From NCBI RefSeq assembly GCF_039904985.1, contig NZ_CP157005.1, positions 2,480,001 through 2,544,000 on the forward strand: a DNA stretch of 64,000 nt, in the 5' to 3' direction. Source of the DNA: Methylomonas sp. AM2-LC (lineage in GTDB: Bacteria; Pseudomonadota; Gammaproteobacteria; Methylococcales; Methylomonadaceae). Numbering within the stretch: position 1 is the stretch's first letter; the number at the start of each line of letters is the position of its first letter. Under the pieces are notes generated by a model. That model did not search any database. It was not told the origin of the DNA and worked only from the letters and a program-made list of their open reading frames with translations. Shown here piece by piece: positions 33,507-44,929 of the stretch. Both the position numbers and the translations under genes were made by a program.

Positions 33507-34631
33507 ATGAACGAAAATTTTATCAACTACCACATCCTGATTTCTCATAGCCCATCCTGTTTGAATCGTGACGATATGAACATGCAGAAGTCAGCTATTT
33601 TTGGCGGTAAGCGTCGTGTTCGGGTTTCAAGTCAGAGCTTAAAAAGGACCATGCGGACTAGTGATTATTATCACCAGCATTTAGGCGCACCCAGTGTGCG
33701 TACCAATCATTTGGCCGATTTCCAACATCAAGCCGTTGCCGCATTATCCGACCGCTACGATGAACAACTTATCATACAAGCCATCGACTATATTTCTGGT
33801 AAAGATACTAGTGTAGACAATGCTAAAGACGATGCCGTTGCTTCTTGGGTTATAGAGGAAATTGCTTATTTTTGTGATCAAATCAAGAAATTGGAATTAG
33901 ATGGCGTTGATGCAAAAAAATTACAAAAGTTGATCGAAAAAGACGGTCTAGCATTTCGGCAAGCAATAGCAAATGGCTTAGATATTGCCTTGTCGGGTCG
34001 CATGGCAACATCAGGTTTAATGAGTGAAGTCGGTAAAATTGATGGTGCTTTAGCTGTCGCCCACGCCATTACCACTCATGCTGTTGATGCAGACATCGAC
34101 TGGTTTACAGCTGTTGATGATTTGCAAGCCCTGGGTTCTGCACACCTGGGTACTCAAGAGTTTTCATCCGGTGTTTTTTATCGTTATGCCAGCCTTAACC
34201 TTAAACAGTTACAGGTCAATCTCGGTTTATTATCCGACATGAAATCTGATGAAACAGTCGATAGTAGAACTAAAGCATTAGACATTGCTGCACATGTTTT
34301 ACACATGTTGGCTACCGAAGTGCCTAGCGCCAAGCAACAAAGTTTCGCCGCACATAATCTCGCCGATGTGGCATTGGTCGGATTTTCCCATCAACCGATT
34401 TCTTTGGCTAATGCGTTTGAAAAACCAATCCAGTCCGACAATAAAGGCGGATTTAGGGAACCCTCAATCAATGAACTGAATAGCTATTGGGATAAAGTGC
34501 ATCGCGGTTATGGATTGATTGAGCGTTGCGCCGAATTTGCATTGGATAGCGTGGTATTACCGACTGGAGTATTAACTAAGTCAACGCTGCCTGAGCTTGA
34601 AAGATGGCTAAGAAACAACGGTCAAGCCTAA
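33507..34631 (+). CDS. cas7e: Cascade backbone subunit Cas7e (CasC)
   Basis: A 374-residue RAMP protein that forms the crRNA-binding backbone. It starts with [20 protein letters not shown], then [20 protein letters not shown], typical for Cas7e; later SGRMATSG and [24 protein letters not shown] precedes the ATG. In frame and uninterrupted. Confidence 0.96.
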   Translation: MNENFINYHILISHSPSCLNRDDMNMQKSAIFGGKRRVRVSSQSLKRTMRTSDYYHQHLGAPSVRTNHLADFQHQAVAALSDRYDEQLIIQAIDYISGKDTSVDNAKDDAVASWVIEEIAYFCDQIKKLELDGVDAKKLQKLIEKDGLAFRQAIANGLDIALSGRMATSGLMSEVGKIDGALAVAHAITTHAVDADIDWFTAVDDLQALGSAHLGTQEFSSGVFYRYASLNLKQLQVNLGLLSDMKSDETVDSRTKALDIAAHVLHMLATEVPSAKQQSFAAHNLADVALVGFSHQPISLANAFEKPIQSDNKGGFREPSINELNSYWDKVHRGYGLIERCAEFALDSVVLPTGVLTKSTLPELERWLRNNGQA

Positions 34632-34645
34632 CCGGAAGAGACGTC

Positions 34646-35329
34646 ATGAGAGAACATTTAATCTTAATACTGCACGGCCCGATGCAGGCTTGGGGACGGG
34701 AGAGTTTTGAGGGTTTAAGGCCTTCCGAACTCTTTCCCGGACGGAGTGCTTTACTCGGCTTACTGGGTGCCTGCTTAGGCATTGATCGTGCAGACCAAAA
34801 ACAGCAACAAGCATTGGCAGGTAGTGTGTTGTTTGCGGTGCGGGTAGACCCAGTGTTCGATAAGAAAACACATAAGAGGATTGCTACTCAGAAAATGACT
34901 GACTATCACACCGTCAAAAATGCCAGAGAAGATTATCACGGCCTGAAAAACCACGACACCATTCAGACTTGGCGCGAATATTGGCAAGATGCCTGTTATA
35001 CCGTTGCCGTGTGGAATAATGCCGGTGCCGTCGTTTCACTGGCTGACATTGCTCAGGCGGTTAAAAAACCTATTTATACGCCGGTATTGGGACGGCGTAG
35101 TTGTCCGTTGGCTAGGCCTTTGTTTGAATCTCAGTGCATAGCAGAATCAGCGTTAGCTGCATTGGCGCAAGTGGGTAATAATCAAGGCACCATCTATAGT
35201 GAAGAAGATAGTACAGGGGCAATACCTTTAAAAAAACGCGATGTACCCATTATTCATCAACCCCGGCAATTTTCCAGCCGTATCGTGTTTATGACGACAA
35301 GTACAGGAGAACGGCATGTACCTGAGTAA
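34646..35329 (+). CDS. cas5e: Cascade subunit Cas5e (CasD)
   Basis: A 227-residue RAMP protein holding the 5' handle of crRNA. I chose the ATG at 34646 (GGAAG upstream), which gives MREHLILILHGPMQAWGRES; an earlier in-frame ATG would add 14 residues and overlap cas7e. GRSALLGLLGACLGIDR and LGRRSCPLARPLF are family hallmarks. It overlaps cas6e by 14 bases. Confidence 0.95.
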   Translation: MREHLILILHGPMQAWGRESFEGLRPSELFPGRSALLGLLGACLGIDRADQKQQQALAGSVLFAVRVDPVFDKKTHKRIATQKMTDYHTVKNAREDYHGLKNHDTIQTWREYWQDACYTVAVWNNAGAVVSLADIAQAVKKPIYTPVLGRRSCPLARPLFESQCIAESALAALAQVGNNQGTIYSEEDSTGAIPLKKRDVPIIHQPRQFSSRIVFMTTSTGERHVPE

Positions 35330-35933
35330 AATCCATATTTCCTGGCTGCAAGCCCAGAATACCTATCAGCTGCATCAAGCTTTATGGCGTTTATTTCCAG
35401 ATTGCGAAGAAGCGGATCGTGATTTTCTTTTTCGTGTTGAGCAAATGCAAAAAGGTATTGGCGCTGAGGTATTGATGCAATCGACCACTCAGCCGCAAAG
35501 CAATGAACAAAGCCCGGCATTGCTTGCCGAGCGCGAATATGTTCTGAATGTTCAAAATGGTCAGCGGTTGCGTTTCAGGCTGCGAGCTAATCCTATTAAA
35601 ACTATAAAAGACAGTAGCAAAGGCACCGTCGAGAAAAAAGGCAAAACATTCACTAAAACTGTGCGTGTACCTTTGTTGCACGAAGATCAGCAACAGGCTT
35701 GGTTGGAACGCAAGTTTCAAGCCTTTGCACAACTGGATACGCTAATCATGCAGCCGGAACCGGTCTTGTATTTCCGTAAAGCCAAGGAAGGCCGAAGCGG
35801 AAAAATACAGACGGTGATGTTTGATGGGATACTTACTGTTACAGATGCCGAAGCCTTTAATTACGAAGTTAAGCAAGGCATAGGCCCCGCCAAAGCCTTC
35901 GGCTGTGGCCTACTATCTTTAGCAAAGATATAA
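35316..35933 (+). CDS. cas6e: crRNA endoribonuclease Cas6e (CasE)
   Basis: A 205-residue RAMP nuclease that cuts the repeat RNA and stays on the 3' hairpin. It has MYLSKIHISWLQAQNTYQL with the His of HQALWRLFP as the catalytic-type His, and the glycine-rich loop GIGPAKAFGCGLLSLAKI at the C-terminus. The repeat hairpin CCCCACGCCAGTGGGG is a fitting substrate. Confidence 0.95.
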   Translation: MYLSKIHISWLQAQNTYQLHQALWRLFPDCEEADRDFLFRVEQMQKGIGAEVLMQSTTQPQSNEQSPALLAEREYVLNVQNGQRLRFRLRANPIKTIKDSSKGTVEKKGKTFTKTVRVPLLHEDQQQAWLERKFQAFAQLDTLIMQPEPVLYFRKAKEGRSGKIQTVMFDGILTVTDAEAFNYEVKQGIGPAKAFGCGLLSLAKI

Positions 35934-35986
35934 ATTAAACCAAATTTAGTTTATATTTAGGTATATTCAAAATACGTGAGAACACT

Positions 35987-36262
35987 ATGAATTTATCAAA
36001 AAACATTAAACCGATTAGCTATCTCAAGGCAAATGCCGCGCAAGTTGCTTTGGAATTAAAAGCCTCCGGTCAAGCAATGGTCATTACACAAAATGGAGAA
36101 GCTACCATGGTTGTTCAATCTGTTACCGAGTATGAACGACTGCAAGACAGCTTAGCCTTGTTGAAAATACTTGCCCAAAGCCAGCAAGCAGTTAGTCTAG
36201 GAAAGACTGTCTCCAGTGCTGATGCTTTTAGCCAATTGAGAGTGCAGCGCGGGCTAGCATGA
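35987..36262 (+). CDS. Phd/YefM-family antitoxin inside the cas operon
   Basis: A 91-residue protein with the Phd/YefM fold: KPISYLKANAAQVALELKAS at the start (DNA-binding half), QAMVITQNGEATMVVQSVTE, then a C-terminal tail that would wrap the toxin. Its stop overlaps the toxin ATG (ATGA). It lies between cas6e and cas1 in the same direction, 53 bases after cas6e. Such antitoxins repress their own promoter, so it may also shape cas1-cas2 expression. Family call good, effect on CRISPR is inference. Confidence 0.88.
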   Translation: MNLSKNIKPISYLKANAAQVALELKASGQAMVITQNGEATMVVQSVTEYERLQDSLALLKILAQSQQAVSLGKTVSSADAFSQLRVQRGLA

Positions 36263-36585
36263 TGCTTGAGGTTGTTCTCTCTGAAGCAGCGTTGGCCGAT
36301 TTGCTGGATATAAACCATTATTACTTATGCGAAGTCAGTGACCATGTCGCGAGTAAGATCATTGATGGCTTGGAATCTACTGTAAACAATTTAGCAGAAT
36401 TTCCAGACAGAGGCAGTATCCCTAAGGAATTGTTAGCTTTAGGCATTCGGCAGTATCGACAAGTTATTGAAAAACCTTACCGGATCATTTATGAAACAGT
36501 TGCCGATAAAATTATTGTCCATGCCATACTTGATGGAAGACGCGATATGCAAAGTTTGCTGATACAGCGTATTTTGCGCGAGTAA
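36259..36585 (+). CDS. RelE/ParE-family toxin inside the cas operon
   Basis: A 108-residue protein of the RelE/ParE superfamily: EVVLSEAALADLLDINHYYL, NLAEFPDRGSIPKELLALGI, YRQVIEKPYRIIYETVADK, IVHAILDGRRDMQSLL. The layout (ParE-like long helix pair then beta strands with an RIIYE strand) favours ParE, a gyrase inhibitor, over the ribosome-dependent RelE mRNA interferase, but this is not certain. Paired with the upstream antitoxin by a 4-base overlap. Intact. Confidence 0.88.
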   Translation: MMLEVVLSEAALADLLDINHYYLCEVSDHVASKIIDGLESTVNNLAEFPDRGSIPKELLALGIRQYRQVIEKPYRIIYETVADKIIVHAILDGRRDMQSLLIQRILRE

Positions 36586-36695
36586 GATTAAATCTATTTT
36601 TGAATGCAATATATTGTTATGGCTTCCGCATGTTAATGCAAGATTTAAATCGTTGAGCCTCTGCCTAGTCGCGGCTTCCCAAAATAAGGACTAAA

Positions 36696-37881
<1,186 letters not shown>

Positions 37882-37969
37882 GCTCTTTAACAATTTGGAA
37901 ATGGATGTAAAAATTGGTAGAAATTTAACAGGACTATTTCTGTTTATCTAACAATCGGTTATGATTAGT
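37882..37969 (+). promoter_or_regulatory. CRISPR leader
   Basis: An 88-base AT-rich stretch between cas2 and the first repeat, with runs such as AAAAATTGGTAGAAATTTAA. As expected for a leader it should hold the array promoter and integration signals. I cannot place a clear IHF site. Confidence 0.7.
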
Positions 37970-39768
37970 GTGTTCCCCACGCCAGTGGGGATGAACCAAG
38001 CGGATGTGGAATTAGGCGGAACTGATCAAAAGTGTTCCCCACGCCAGTGGGGATGAACCTCCACCATTACAAGTGCCGTCTGAAATGCGTGGGTGTTCCC
38101 CACGCCAGTGGGGATGAACCGCAATGGGCCAAGAGATGGTTAACAAACTTTTCGTGTTCCCCACGCCAGTGGGGATGAACCGTAACATTCGGATGTTATT
38201 CATTTTACTGCAATGTGTTCCCCACGCCAGTGGGGATGAACCGCCTATTGTTTTAGAAATACCACCCGCGTACCTGTGTTCCCCACGCCAGTGGGGATGA
38301 ACCGACTCAATTACACATCCTTTTTTAAGGAAAAGAGTGTTCCCCACGCCAGTGGGGATGAACCGCTTTGGAACGGTACAGGCTAATGCTTATTTTGGTG
38401 TTCCCCACGCCAGTGGGGATGAACCGTGTGGGCATTAGTGCTGCTTTTGCAATAACCCGTGTTCCCCACGCCAGTGGGGATGAACCGGCAACCAAACTCC
38501 ATCCATACCTTTTTAGGGTGTGTTCCCCACGCCAGTGGGGATGAACCGCATCATTCTATCGCCCCTGTAACACGTTTTTGGTGTTCCCCACGCCAGTGGG
38601 GATGAACCGCTTTTATGGGAACGTATCCGGGAACTAGGCTGGTGTTCCCCACGCCAGTGGGGATGAACCGTAACTCCAGACTGTATTCATGATAATTCAC
38701 TAGTGTTCCCCACGCCAGTGGGGATGAACCGTTAAAAAATAGTTGCATTAAATCGTAACTGTGGTGTTCCCCACGCCAGTGGGGATGAACCGGTGTGTGG
38801 AACTGGACAACGAACGACACCAGTGTGTTCCCCACGCCAGTGGGGATGAACCGCAAGCAGCCGAAGCGGTACCGGCGTAATCACCGTGTTCCCCACGCCA
38901 GTGGGGATGAACCGCAGGTTTTGATGTGGGGGTATCTGCGTGTGGAGTGTTCCCCACGCCAGTGGGGATGAACCGCAGGTTTTGATGTGGGGGTATCTGC
39001 GTGTGGAGTGTTCCCCACGCCAGTGGGGATGAACCGGCACTTATAATGGTATTGATTATTACATTAACGTGTTCCCCACGCCAGTGGGGATGAACCGCAC
39101 AGGCCGCGCAAAATATGACGGCTAATAACGTGTTCCCCACGCCAGTGGGGATGAACCGTTGGTACTAATACCCCGTTTTGTACGCTATATGTGTTCCCCA
39201 CGCCAGTGGGGATGAACCGGCATTGAACTAAATTCCCAGATATGGGGCGCGGTGTTCCCCACGCCAGTGGGGATGAACCGAGCATGATGGAACGGCGGTG
39301 GTGTATTTTGGTGTGTTCCCCACGCCAGTGGGGATGAACCGATTGCCAAAACCCATGGCATTAAATGCGTTGCGTGTTCCCCACGCCAGTGGGGATGAAC
39401 CGCCCTTACAACAGAGCAGAATAAAATCGCTTAAGTGTTCCCCACGCCAGTGGGGATGAATCGACTGTCGAAACCTTTATCGCTACGCGGCGGAAGTGTT
39501 CCCCACGTCAGTGGGGATGAACCGTTTATCGAACTGTGATAGGTTGTTGAATTGATGTGTTCCCCACGTCAGTGGGGATGAACCGCAATCAATACATATA
39601 ACCGTGCTGACTTTATAGTGTTCCCCACGCCAGTGGGGATGAACCGCAAAAGTTATCACGTTTAGCGAAAACGCTGATGTGTTCCCCACGCCAGTGGGGA
39701 TGAACCGGCTCTGATCAATGGTCAGGAAGAGAAAGCAATGTGTTCCCCACGCCAGTGGGGATGAACCG
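37970..39768 (+). CRISPR. Type I-E CRISPR array, 30 repeats and 29 spacers
   Basis: The 29-base repeat starts GTGTTCCCCACGCCAG and ends TGGGGATGAACCG, with stem CCCCAC/GTGGGG. Units occur every 61 bases (32-base spacers), except the first unit of 62 bases (33-base spacer). The first two repeats end in A and T instead of G. The repeat at 39435 ends GAATCG, and those at 39496 and 39557 have CGTCAG for CGCCAG. Spacers 16 and 17 (38915-38946 and 38976-39007) are identical. The low decay suggests an active array read from the cas2 side. Confidence 0.98.
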
Positions 39769-40087
39769 CAGACAATCAAAACGGTAACTAACACAATAAA
39801 GTGGCAGGTATACATTTTATACCTGCGCTTATTTCTGTTTAGCCATTTGTTTAAATCATATGGCTCATACCTGTACAATTTAATAGGATTTACAAGCTTA
39901 AGCAGGTTTTAAATTTGTACCTTATTTTTGATTTTGAAAATTGACAAATTTTAATAAACTAACGTCAGGCCCGTTACAAATCTTTTTTAGAGCCAATTCA
40001 AATTTCACATTAATACTTAATGATTATTTTTGGTTAGTCTGTATCATAGCTAGCATCAGTTTAATCAATCACTTTCAGGAGACTACC
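39769..40087. other. Trailer side of the array, with hairpin
   Basis: No gene supported. It carries the hairpin GCAGGTATA/TATACCTGC at 39804-39826, a possible end of the pre-crRNA transcript, and otherwise AT-rich DNA. Confidence 0.45.
39804..39826 (+). terminator. Possible terminator of the CRISPR transcript
   Basis: A perfect 9-bp stem GCAGGTATA/TATACCTGC with a five-base loop, followed by GCTTATTTCTGTTT, a weak T-rich tail, 35 bases after the last repeat. Confidence 0.5.
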
Positions 40088-40276
40088 ATGTCTACAATCT
40101 CAAGTGTTTCACCCCATGCTATGCAATACATGCAAGCAAATACCCAGGTTAAAAACAATCAACCACCTGCGCCCGCTCAAAATTCGGTGCAAACCAGTGT
40201 ACAAACCCTCAATCAGGTAAGTTCGGCTGGCAGCCATAGTGGTAGTAAAGGTAGCTTGATTAATACATTTGCGTAA
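40088..40276 (+). CDS. Small low-complexity protein, unknown function
   Basis: A 62-residue protein with a strong AGGAG seven bases before its ATG; I prefer this start over longer frames without one. The sequence is Ser/Gln/Asn/Val-rich (MSTISSVSPHAMQYMQANTQ, NSVQTSVQTLNQVSS), has no membrane segment and ends SLINTFA. It may be disordered. It stands alone after the CRISPR array. No family recognised. Confidence 0.6.
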   Translation: MSTISSVSPHAMQYMQANTQVKNNQPPAPAQNSVQTSVQTLNQVSSAGSHSGSKGSLINTFA

Positions 40277-40420
40277 AGTTAACGGTTTAGCGTTTAGTAG
40301 AATAGGGTGCTTATATCCTATTTTGCCGTAGATTACGTGCCGCCCATACACTAGCAGCTTGTTTTAGGCAGATTCTTAAAAAGGCCTGCTGTCAATCGTT
40401 AAGCATTTAACTTGCCCGCC

Positions 40421-41569
40421 TTAAACTGGTTTTTTGGTTTTACCCACGGCCAAATACGCAATAATTAAAGCCAAGCCGCTGGCCAGCGCTGCAATAACAA
40501 ACACTTGCATTGCCCCCAAACTATCCCAAAAATATCCGCTGTATAAACTACCCAGCATACCACCAATGCCAAAACTGATACTGGCATATAAGGCTTGTCC
40601 TATGCCCTGGTGATGGTCGCCAAAATATTGGCTTAGTAATTGAATAGCCACCACATGCGCCACGCCAAAGGTAGCCGCATGTAAGAGTTGCGCAAATACC
40701 AATAGCGGTGCAATATCAGGCTCATAGGCAATAATAGTCCAGCGCAGCACACTTAAGCTTAAACTGCCAAGCAATAAGGTGCGCAAGCTAAACCATTTAA
40801 CTAAGCGTGCAAACAGAATAAACATAATAATTTCTGAAAAAACACCCAGCGCCCAAAATAAACCGGTTACGGTGGCGGTATAGCCGTGCTGTTTTAAATA
40901 AACAGAATAAAACACGTAATACGGCCCGTGCGATATTTGCAATAACAGATACACCAGCAAAAATGCAATCACTTCTGTTCGGCCAATTACCTGCCAGATT
41001 TTAGTCTGCGTATGCAGTAAGGGGATGCTTTTCGCTTCGGGTGTTATCACCGCTATCATCCAATTTAATACCATAATTATGCTAATAATCACTGGTAAAT
41101 GGGCAATAGAAAAATAATCCAAACTTCTGCCTATACCCAATACCGCAGCAATAAAACCCACAGAACCCCATAAACGGATACGGCTGTAATGCTGGGGGGT
41201 GGCGTTTAGGTGTAATAGGGTAACGGCTTCAAATTGCGGCAGCGAGGCATTCCAAAAAAAGCTAAAGCCGACAGTTACATAGGCGTACCATGCATAATCA
41301 ACCTGATACAGAAAGCCAGCAAACAGCAAAGCAGAAAGAAAGGTGGTGTAACGAATCAGTCTTAGCCGTTTGCTGCTTTTATCGGCTATCCAGCCCCAAA
41401 GATTGGGTGCAATAATTTTGGTGGCAACTAATAGCGCGGTTAGTTGGCCAATTTCGCTGGCATTAAAACCGCTCTGTTGCAGGTATAAGCTCCAGAACGG
41501 TAAAAATGCACCTAAAATGGCAAAATAACAGGCATAAAATGCCGATAATCGCCAATACGGTACGCTCAT
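40421..41569 (-). CDS. MFS transporter, HcaT/phenylpropionate-permease-like
   Basis: A 382-residue protein with about 12 membrane helices, in the MFS_1-like group that includes HcaT. It starts SVPYWRLSAFYACYFAILGA and has LPFWSLYLQQSGFNASEIGQ and GWIADKSSKRLRLIRY between helices 2 and 3. The substrate cannot be deduced. Its ATG directly abuts the aroC stop, so it is the last gene of a prmB-aroC-MFS operon. Confidence 0.85.
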   Translation of the reverse strand: MSVPYWRLSAFYACYFAILGAFLPFWSLYLQQSGFNASEIGQLTALLVATKIIAPNLWGWIADKSSKRLRLIRYTTFLSALLFAGFLYQVDYAWYAYVTVGFSFFWNASLPQFEAVTLLHLNATPQHYSRIRLWGSVGFIAAVLGIGRSLDYFSIAHLPVIISIIMVLNWMIAVITPEAKSIPLLHTQTKIWQVIGRTEVIAFLLVYLLLQISHGPYYVFYSVYLKQHGYTATVTGLFWALGVFSEIIMFILFARLVKWFSLRTLLLGSLSLSVLRWTIIAYEPDIAPLLVFAQLLHAATFGVAHVVAIQLLSQYFGDHHQGIGQALYASISFGIGGMLGSLYSGYFWDSLGAMQVFVIAALASGLALIIAYLAVGKTKKPV

Positions 41570-42658
41570 TTAACGTAAATTGGGCAAACCCGTATTTACA
41601 TGCAGATTTTGTGCGCGATGGCGTAATAAATGATCCATAAGCACGATAGCCACCATGGCTTCTGCAATGGGTGTAGCGCGTATGCCTACGCATGGGTCGT
41701 GTCGACCTTCTGTCACCACTTCCACTGCTTCTCCGTGATTATTAATGCTGCGGCCCGCCAAGCGTAAGCTAGAGGTGGGTTTTAGGCAAATACGGGCAAC
41801 AATGTCTTGGCCACTGGATATACCACCCAAAATGCCGCCGGCGTGGTTGCTCAAAAAACCGCTAGGTGTCATTTCATCACGAAACTTAGTGCCTTTGGTA
41901 TTAATACACTCAAAGCCATCGCCAATTTCCACACCTTTAACGGCATTAATGCTCATCAGCGCATGTGCCAAATCCGCATCCAGCCTGTCGAAAATAGGCT
42001 CACCTAAACCGGGTGGTACCAAACTGGCAATCACTTCAATTTTTGCGCCAATGGATTCGCCCTCTTTACGCAAGGCATCCATATAGTTTTCCATTTCAGC
42101 CACTTTACTGGCATCCGGACAGAAAAACGGATTATTGCCAATTTCCTGCCAATCAAAGTGTTCAATTTTAATCGGGCCTAATTGCGATAAATATCCGCGT
42201 ACTTGTATGCCGTATTGTTCATACAGGTATTTTTTAGCAATACCGCCTGCTGCCACACGCATGGCGGTTTCGCGGGCAGACGAGCGACCACCGCCCCGAT
42301 AATCTCTAAAACCGTACTTTTGTTGATAGGTATAGTCTGCGTGGCCAGGTCTAAAATTGTCGGCAATTTTGCTATAGTCTTTAGAACGCTGGTCTGTGTT
42401 TTCTATCATTAAACCAATCGGGGTGCCGGTGGTTTTCCCCTCAAATACACCCGACAAAATTTTAACCTGATCAGCCTCGCGGCGTTGGGTAGTGTGTCTA
42501 GAGGTACCCGGTTTGCGTCTGTCCAGATCTTCCTGTAAATCGGCTTCGCACAAGGCCAGGCCGGGGGGGCAACCGTCTACAATGGCACCAATTGCAGGGC
42601 CATGGCTTTCGCCAAAAGTGGTAACGGTAAAAAGTTTTCCTATGCTATTTCCAGACAT
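41570..42658 (-). CDS. aroC: Chorismate synthase
   Basis: A 362-residue protein, standard AroC length. It makes chorismate from EPSP using reduced FMN, the last step of the shikimate pathway. Signatures include [39 protein letters not shown], and [17 protein letters not shown]. Encoded two bases after prmB and directly before the MFS gene on the same strand. Confidence 0.98.
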   Translation of the reverse strand: MSGNSIGKLFTVTTFGESHGPAIGAIVDGCPPGLALCEADLQEDLDRRKPGTSRHTTQRREADQVKILSGVFEGKTTGTPIGLMIENTDQRSKDYSKIADNFRPGHADYTYQQKYGFRDYRGGGRSSARETAMRVAAGGIAKKYLYEQYGIQVRGYLSQLGPIKIEHFDWQEIGNNPFFCPDASKVAEMENYMDALRKEGESIGAKIEVIASLVPPGLGEPIFDRLDADLAHALMSINAVKGVEIGDGFECINTKGTKFRDEMTPSGFLSNHAGGILGGISSGQDIVARICLKPTSSLRLAGRSINNHGEAVEVVTEGRHDPCVGIRATPIAEAMVAIVLMDHLLRHRAQNLHVNTGLPNLR

Positions 42659-42660
42659 GT

Positions 42661-43590
42661 TTATAAGGCACTTACAAATAAAGAATGATAATCAACCAGT
42701 TGTTCGGCGGTCAGTAGAAAGACTCCATCGCCACCATGTTCAAATTCCAGCCAGAAAAAAGGCACATCAGGAAAAAGTAACTGTAAGGTTTCGGCACTAT
42801 TGCCCACTTCAACAATTAATATACCCGTTTCTGCTAAATAATCTTTAGCATTAACCAATATTTTTATAACCAGATCCAGACCATTTTCGCCGCCTTTAAA
42901 CCCTAAGGCGGGTTCGGTATGAAACTCGGCTGGCAAACCTTCCCATTCCGCGCGGCTAACATAGGGTGGGTTACTGACAATAATATCGTAAGGTGTAACA
43001 GGTAAATCGCTAAATAAATCCGATTGATAAAGTGTTACGTGTTCTTGTACCTGATGTTTATCCACGTTAATTTCAGCAACGGACAGGGCATCGGCAGATA
43101 AATCCACGGCATCAATGTGTGCTTCAGGAAAGGCATACGCGCAGGCAATGGCAATGCAGGCACTGCCAGTACATAAATCCAATATATTAAATACCTGTTC
43201 TTCTTCTACCCAGGGTGCAAATCGTTCGGTAATTAATTCCGCAATGGGCGAACGCGGCACCAACACGCGTTCGTCAACATAAAAAGATAAATTGGCAAAC
43301 AGTGCTTCATGCGTTAAATAGGCAGAGGGTTTACGCTCTGTGACGCGGCGGATAAGCAAGTTAACAATGGCTTCGCGTTCAGTACTGGTAAGCAACGTGT
43401 CCAGATAGGCATCGCCCAAATCATAAGGCTGATGCAAGGTGTGCAGAACGATGGCTGCAGCTTCATCCAGGGGTGTTAAAGTGCCATGCCCTAAAAATAC
43501 CTGATGTTCAGCAAAACGACTAGCTCCCCAACGAATATAATCCCTAATGCTGTGTAACGATGTGATAACATCAGTCTGGTTAATGTTCAT
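42661..43590 (-). CDS. prmB: Protein-(glutamine-N5) methyltransferase PrmB
   Basis: A 309-residue SAM methyltransferase that modifies ribosomal protein L3. It shows the HemK/PrmB features: [33 protein letters not shown], and the catalytic NPPYV in [14 protein letters not shown]. The RSPIAELI form and length favour PrmB over PrmC. It precedes aroC, a common proteobacterial order. Confidence 0.95.
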   Translation of the reverse strand: MNINQTDVITSLHSIRDYIRWGASRFAEHQVFLGHGTLTPLDEAAAIVLHTLHQPYDLGDAYLDTLLTSTEREAIVNLLIRRVTERKPSAYLTHEALFANLSFYVDERVLVPRSPIAELITERFAPWVEEEQVFNILDLCTGSACIAIACAYAFPEAHIDAVDLSADALSVAEINVDKHQVQEHVTLYQSDLFSDLPVTPYDIIVSNPPYVSRAEWEGLPAEFHTEPALGFKGGENGLDLVIKILVNAKDYLAETGILIVEVGNSAETLQLLFPDVPFFWLEFEHGGDGVFLLTAEQLVDYHSLFVSAL

Positions 43591-43665
43591 GTCTTATCTA
43601 AAATTGAAAGCAAGCTATAATTTTAAACTAAACACTTTACTTTTGCCCGAATAAAGCACCGCGCA

Positions 43666-44532
43666 ATGCCTATTGCTGAATTACTACCCGCCGAATCGTT
43701 AACCGATAATACTGTCTATCAGCATTGTTTGCAGTCTTTGCAGGCAGATACTCTGGTGTTACCTACTATTCCAGATATTGCCGTTAAAATTCGGCGTGCT
43801 ATCAATAATCCGCATACCACTATCAATCAAATTGCGCGTATTGTGCAAATAGACCCCAGTATTACCGCGCGATTAATTCATATTGCCAATAGTCCTTTGT
43901 ATTGTGGCCGACGTAAAACCGAAAGTTGCCCAGAGGCGTTAACCCGTCTGGGTCTTAATGCCGCACAAGATATTATTACCGCATTAGCTTTAAAATCGGT
44001 GTTTACGGCTAAAACCCCGCATATTCGTCAAAAAATGCAAGCATTATGGGAGCACTGTAGTTATGTGGCTGCCATTAGCATGGTATTGGCGCATAAAACC
44101 CCTGGCTTTGATCCAGACCGCGCCATGCTGGCCGGATTAATTCATGATATTGGTATCGTGCCAATCTTCACCTATGCCGATACCCTTGCCGCCAACCCCG
44201 ACCAACTTTCTCAGGCAGCAAAAGCCTTACGAACTCCAATAGGGGTAGAAATTATTACACGCTGGGATTTTCCAGAAGATTTTGCTGACATCATTCGTTA
44301 TGCAGAAGATTGGTTTCGCAAGGGAGATGCAACAGCCAGTTATAGCGATGTCGTTATGATGGCGCAGTTACATAGTTTTATTGGCAAGGTCGATAGTAAA
44401 AAGCTGCCAAAATTTAACGAATTACCGGCCTATTATAAGTTGGTATCCGGGCATATGGATGTGGAAACCAGTCTTAATATTATGGATGAAGCGCGCGACG
44501 AAATAGAGCAAATCAGACATTTTTTGCATTAA
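43666..44532 (+). CDS. HDOD-domain signalling protein
   Basis: A 288-residue protein with an HDOD domain: LPTIPDIAVKIRRAINNPHT, ARLIHIANSPLYCGRR, ARLGLNAAQDII-type helix, and a degenerate HD site LAGLIHDIGIVPIFTY. HDOD proteins act in regulation, often in chemotaxis and stress pathways, and lack HD-GYP phosphodiesterase activity, although the HD pair is kept here. No receiver domain is fused. Divergent from prmB. Confidence 0.9.
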   Translation: MPIAELLPAESLTDNTVYQHCLQSLQADTLVLPTIPDIAVKIRRAINNPHTTINQIARIVQIDPSITARLIHIANSPLYCGRRKTESCPEALTRLGLNAAQDIITALALKSVFTAKTPHIRQKMQALWEHCSYVAAISMVLAHKTPGFDPDRAMLAGLIHDIGIVPIFTYADTLAANPDQLSQAAKALRTPIGVEIITRWDFPEDFADIIRYAEDWFRKGDATASYSDVVMMAQLHSFIGKVDSKKLPKFNELPAYYKLVSGHMDVETSLNIMDEARDEIEQIRHFLH

Positions 44533-44659
44533 TTATCAATATCGGCCATCGATTAGTCTGTACCTGGTTTGCAGAGTCAAACTCTAAATACAATACGCAA
44601 TGTAAGTTTTGCGGTAAATATAGACTTAATATTTACGGCTTGCTGGCAATAGCAATCGC

Positions 44660-44908
44660 TTAGTGTTTGACTAGAAAAAATTGGGTCATTACCAAACTTT
44701 CTGCATCTAGCGCATCTACCCATTGTTCGGGTTGTTGAGCAGAAAATCGATAAACTTTACCGGTATGCGCACCTTCTACCAAATAAGCGCCAATGCCAGT
44801 AAAAACCAGTAATTGATTCGTTAACTCAACTGGGGTTGCGGGTGGTGATAATAAGTGAACGACAGCTTCAGTCTGCTTGATTTCGGGTTTTGTGTCACAA
44901 CAGTTCAT
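44660..44908 (-). CDS. Small cytoplasmic protein, unknown function
   Basis: An 82-residue protein. AAGGAGA lies eight bases before the ATG of MNCCDTKPEIKQ, so I prefer this over a start 21 bases upstream. It has a CC pair at the start and TGIGAYLVEGAHTGKVYRFS, beta-strand-like, in the middle. No family recognised. Solitary. Confidence 0.6.
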   Translation of the reverse strand: MNCCDTKPEIKQTEAVVHLLSPPATPVELTNQLLVFTGIGAYLVEGAHTGKVYRFSAQQPEQWVDALDAESLVMTQFFLVKH

Positions 44909-44929
44909 ATCATTATTCTCCTTCTGCAT

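Noticed and set aside
37882..37969. IHF site in the CRISPR leader
   Set aside because: Looked for WATCAANNNNTTR; only weak partial matches, so not claimed.
38012..39878. Several long open frames on the minus strand with repeated Pro/His/Trp/Arg/Gly-rich units
   Set aside because: They are translations of the CRISPR repeats themselves; 61-base units shift frame every repeat and none has a real start.
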